From NCBI GenBank assembly GCA_049522565.1, contig JBEKNT010000381.1, positions 1 to 6,778 on the forward strand: a stretch of 6,778 nt of DNA, read 5' to 3'. Of this stretch, positions 5,491 through 6,778 are shown one piece after another. Every line of letters begins with the position of its first letter. Within the stretch, counting starts at the first letter, position 1. This stretch comes from JASHVB01 sp049522565. GTDB taxonomy: Bacteria > Pseudomonadota > Alphaproteobacteria > Acetobacterales > Acetobacteraceae. Both the position numbers and the translations under genes were made by a program. The notes under the pieces were generated by a model, which was given only the letters and a program-made list of their open reading frames with translations, was not told the origin of the DNA and made no database searches.

Positions 5491-6459
5491 TCAGGGGCGC
5501 TTCGGCGCGGTGGCCGCGCCATGCACCTCATCACGGGTGAAACGAAAATCGAAATTGCAGAACTCGCAGGTCATGACGATGTCGCCGTCCACCGCCATGT
5601 GGTCCAGGTCGTCGATGGAGAAGGTTTCCAGGATGCCGGACAGCCGCGCGCGCGAGCACCGGCAGCCGTAGGACAGGGAACGGGCGCGATCGACGGCGAC
5701 GCCCTCGGTGTGGAACAGACGGTACAGCAGCGTCTCGGGCGCGAGCGCGTCATCCAGCAGCTCGCCGTCGGTCAGCGTTTCGGCGAGGATGCTGGCGGTG
5801 CGCCAGCTTTCCTCCTGCGCCTCGGCGTCCAGCATCGGATCGATGCCGCCGGCGCCGGCGACCTTCTCCAGGATCAGCGCCCCGGCGCGCCAGCCGGCAT
5901 CGGTCGGTTCGCAAGCGAGATGCACCATGCAGCGTATTTGCTCGCTGGTGCTGAAATAGTGCAGTGCCATTTCGGCGAGGTTGGTGCCCTCGATGGTGAC
6001 AATCCCTTGATGGCGATTCTGTTCGGGTCCCTGGTCCACCGTGAAGGCCAGGTAGCCGTCGCCGAGCAATTCATTGGCCGCGGGGGACGGGGAGGCTTCC
6101 AGCAAGCCGGCCAGCGCGTCGGACTTGGCACGGGCATAGCCGCGCAGCGCGCCGGTGTCGGTGCAGTCGGCCAGCAGCATCGGCACCGGGCCGTCGCCCT
6201 TGGCTTGCAGGCTGAACGAGCCGCGGAACTTCAACGCGCCGGACAGTGCCGCGGTGAGCGCCAGGGCCTCGCCGGCGAGCCTGGTGACGACGGGGTGGTT
6301 GTCGTGCCGGGTCAGTAGGGCGTCGGCCAGCGGGCCGAGCCGCACCAACCGGCCGCGCACGGGACGGTGCGGCAGGTAGAACGGCGTGACGCCGCGCGGC
6401 ACCACGATATCGGGCACCGGCGGACGGGCGGGATCGAGGAAGGCAGGCGTTTGTGACAT
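5491..6459 (-). CDS. hslO: Hsp33 redox-regulated molecular chaperone
   Basis: Hsp33 is a cytosolic ATP-independent holdase, switched on when oxidants oxidise its zinc-binding cysteines. It then holds unfolding proteins until they can be refolded. The four zinc ligands are present as CRC (Cys266, Cys268) and CEFC (Cys298, Cys301), in the expected CXC and CXXC pattern at the C-terminus. The N-terminal substrate-binding fold shows family segments such as SGALKFRGSFSLQ (73-85), ADCTDTGALRGYAR (97-110) and the EQNRHQGIV stretch (146-154). I use ATG 6457-6459 (MSQTPAF), giving 322 residues. A GTG at 6475-6477 would add six residues but has no better ribosome-binding site and would lie upstream of the likely -10 element. 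A proline-containing stretch precedes the fold (to about residue 22). It is followed by the lipoprotein gene and is divergent from the GNAT gene. Confidence 0.95.
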   Translation of the reverse strand: MSQTPAFLDPARPPVPDIVVPRGVTPFYLPHRPVRGRLVRLGPLADALLTRHDNHPVVTRLAGEALALTAALSGALKFRGSFSLQAKGDGPVPMLLADCTDTGALRGYARAKSDALAGLLEASPSPAANELLGDGYLAFTVDQGPEQNRHQGIVTIEGTNLAEMALHYFSTSEQIRCMVHLACEPTDAGWRAGALILEKVAGAGGIDPMLDAEAQEESWRTASILAETLTDGELLDDALAPETLLYRLFHTEGVAVDRARSLSYGCRCSRARLSGILETFSIDDLDHMAVDGDIVMTCEFCNFDFRFTRDEVHGAATAPKRP

Positions 6460-6466
6460 CCCGCGC

Positions 6467-6472
6467 AAGATA
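6467..6472 (-). promoter_or_regulatory. Candidate -10 element of hslO, leaderless layout
   Basis: On the minus strand TATCTT lies exactly 7 bases before the ATG at 6459. A TANNNT element at this distance is the arrangement expected for leaderless mRNA, where transcription begins at the start codon. No Shine-Dalgarno is seen before this ATG. The -35 region is not convincing. No heat-shock (sigma-32) consensus could be recognised. Confidence 0.35.
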
Positions 6473-6499
6473 GGCACGCTCGGGGCGCGGGGCTACTGT
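6471..6499 (+). promoter_or_regulatory. Candidate promoter of the GNAT gene, leaderless layout
   Basis: TAGGCA (6471-6476, 4 of 6 matches to TTGACA), a 17-bp spacer and TACTGT (6494-6499, TANNNT type) end 7 bases before the ATG at 6507. Like its divergent neighbour, the gene has no visible Shine-Dalgarno. The two candidate promoters overlap back to back. Confidence 0.35.
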
Positions 6500-6506
6500 C
6501 CGGGGC

Positions 6507-6778
6507 ATGCTTCGCGCGATGACCTTGTCCGATGCCGACGCGGTCGCGGCCCTGATCCGGGTCGCTTTTGCCGCGCAACCGGTGGCGCCCGACCCGCCGA
6601 TGTCGGCGTTGCGGGTCACGGCGGCGGACGTGGCGGCGCATCTGGAGCGCGGCGGCGGTGCTGTGGCGGAGATCGACGGCGCGCTGGCGGGCTCCGCGCT
6701 GTGGGAGGCGCGGGACGGCGGGCTGTATGTGAGCCGCATTGCCGTGGCGCCGACGTGGCGGCGGCGCGGCATCGCGCG
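6507..6778 (+). CDS. GNAT-family N-acetyltransferase, N-terminal part
   Basis: This frame is open from ATG 6507-6509 to the window end, about 90 codons, with no stop in the window. It reads MLRAMTLSDADAVAALIRVAFA, a typical first strand and helix of a GNAT fold. Further on, VAEIDGALAGSALWE is a central strand pair, and LYVSRIAVAPTWRRRGIAR at the edge is motif A with the start of the acetyl-CoA pyrophosphate-binding loop (R/Q-x-x-G-x-A type). These enzymes transfer an acetyl group from acetyl-CoA to an amine; the acceptor cannot be told from this fragment. ATG 6519-6521 is an alternative start but would cut into the first strand. It is divergent from hslO with 47 bp between start codons. Confidence 0.82.
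   Translation, partial: MLRAMTLSDADAVAALIRVAFAAQPVAPDPPMSALRVTAADVAAHLERGGGAVAEIDGALAGSALWEARDGGLYVSRIAVAPTWRRRGIA

Noticed and set aside
4875..6318. Plus-strand frames antisense to the lipoprotein and hslO (4875-5540 and 5461-6318)
   Set aside because: The opposite strand has the zinc motif of Hsp33 and a lipobox in frame; the plus-strand frames show no domain.
6071..6772. Minus-strand 233-codon frame across the hslO start and the GNAT gene
   Set aside because: It is antisense to the GNAT motif A region and out of frame with hslO; it is Arg/Ala-rich.
1..6778. CRISPR array, tRNA, rRNA, transposase, toxin-antitoxin or phage-defence genes
   Set aside because: No regularly spaced repeats, no cloverleaf pattern and no matching protein motifs were seen on either strand.

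Overview
This is a very GC-rich window of about 6.8 kb with the texture of an alphaproteobacterial chromosome. The GC-rich codon use gives long spurious antisense reading frames. The protein types and an intergenic repeat coding 'RHADAGRHP' when translated suggest Rhodospirillales/Acetobacteraceae. That placement is inference, because there is no rRNA or other marker.

Layout. (1) Bases 1-478, + strand: the C-terminal part of a DadA/PuuB-type FAD-dependent amine or amino-acid oxidoreductase, running in from outside the window. (2) Bases 487-4374, - strand: a complete four-gene ABC importer operon of the spermidine/putrescine (PotABCD-like) class. Its order is substrate-binding protein, ATPase, permease, permease. 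The last three genes are joined by 4-base ATGA stop/start overlaps. The oxidoreductase and the operon converge, their stop codons are 8 bp apart, and a perfect 16-bp palindrome includes bases of both. (3) Bases 4375-4760: a 386-bp non-coding gap holding the importer's leader (strong Shine-Dalgarno, an inverted repeat, a candidate promoter) and a structured repeat-like segment. (4) Bases 4761-6459, - strand: hslO (Hsp33 redox chaperone) followed 28 bp later by a small lipoprotein of unknown function with a Pro/Gln-rich tail. (5) Bases 6507-6778, + strand: the N-terminal part of a GNAT acetyltransferase, divergent from hslO across only 47 bp and cut by the window end.

How the genes may work together: the importer and the oxidoreductase form a plausible uptake-and-oxidation pair for a polyamine or related amine, with substrate unproven. 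Hsp33 and the lipoprotein are probably co-transcribed. Hsp33 protects cytosolic proteins during oxidative stress, and no functional link to the lipoprotein can be read from sequence.

I found no CRISPR array, transposase, tRNA, rRNA, phage gene or convincing new multi-gene system. The items most worth a second look are the palindrome at the convergent stops, the structured intergenic element, the apparently leaderless divergent promoter pair at hslO/GNAT, and the uncharacterised lipoprotein.
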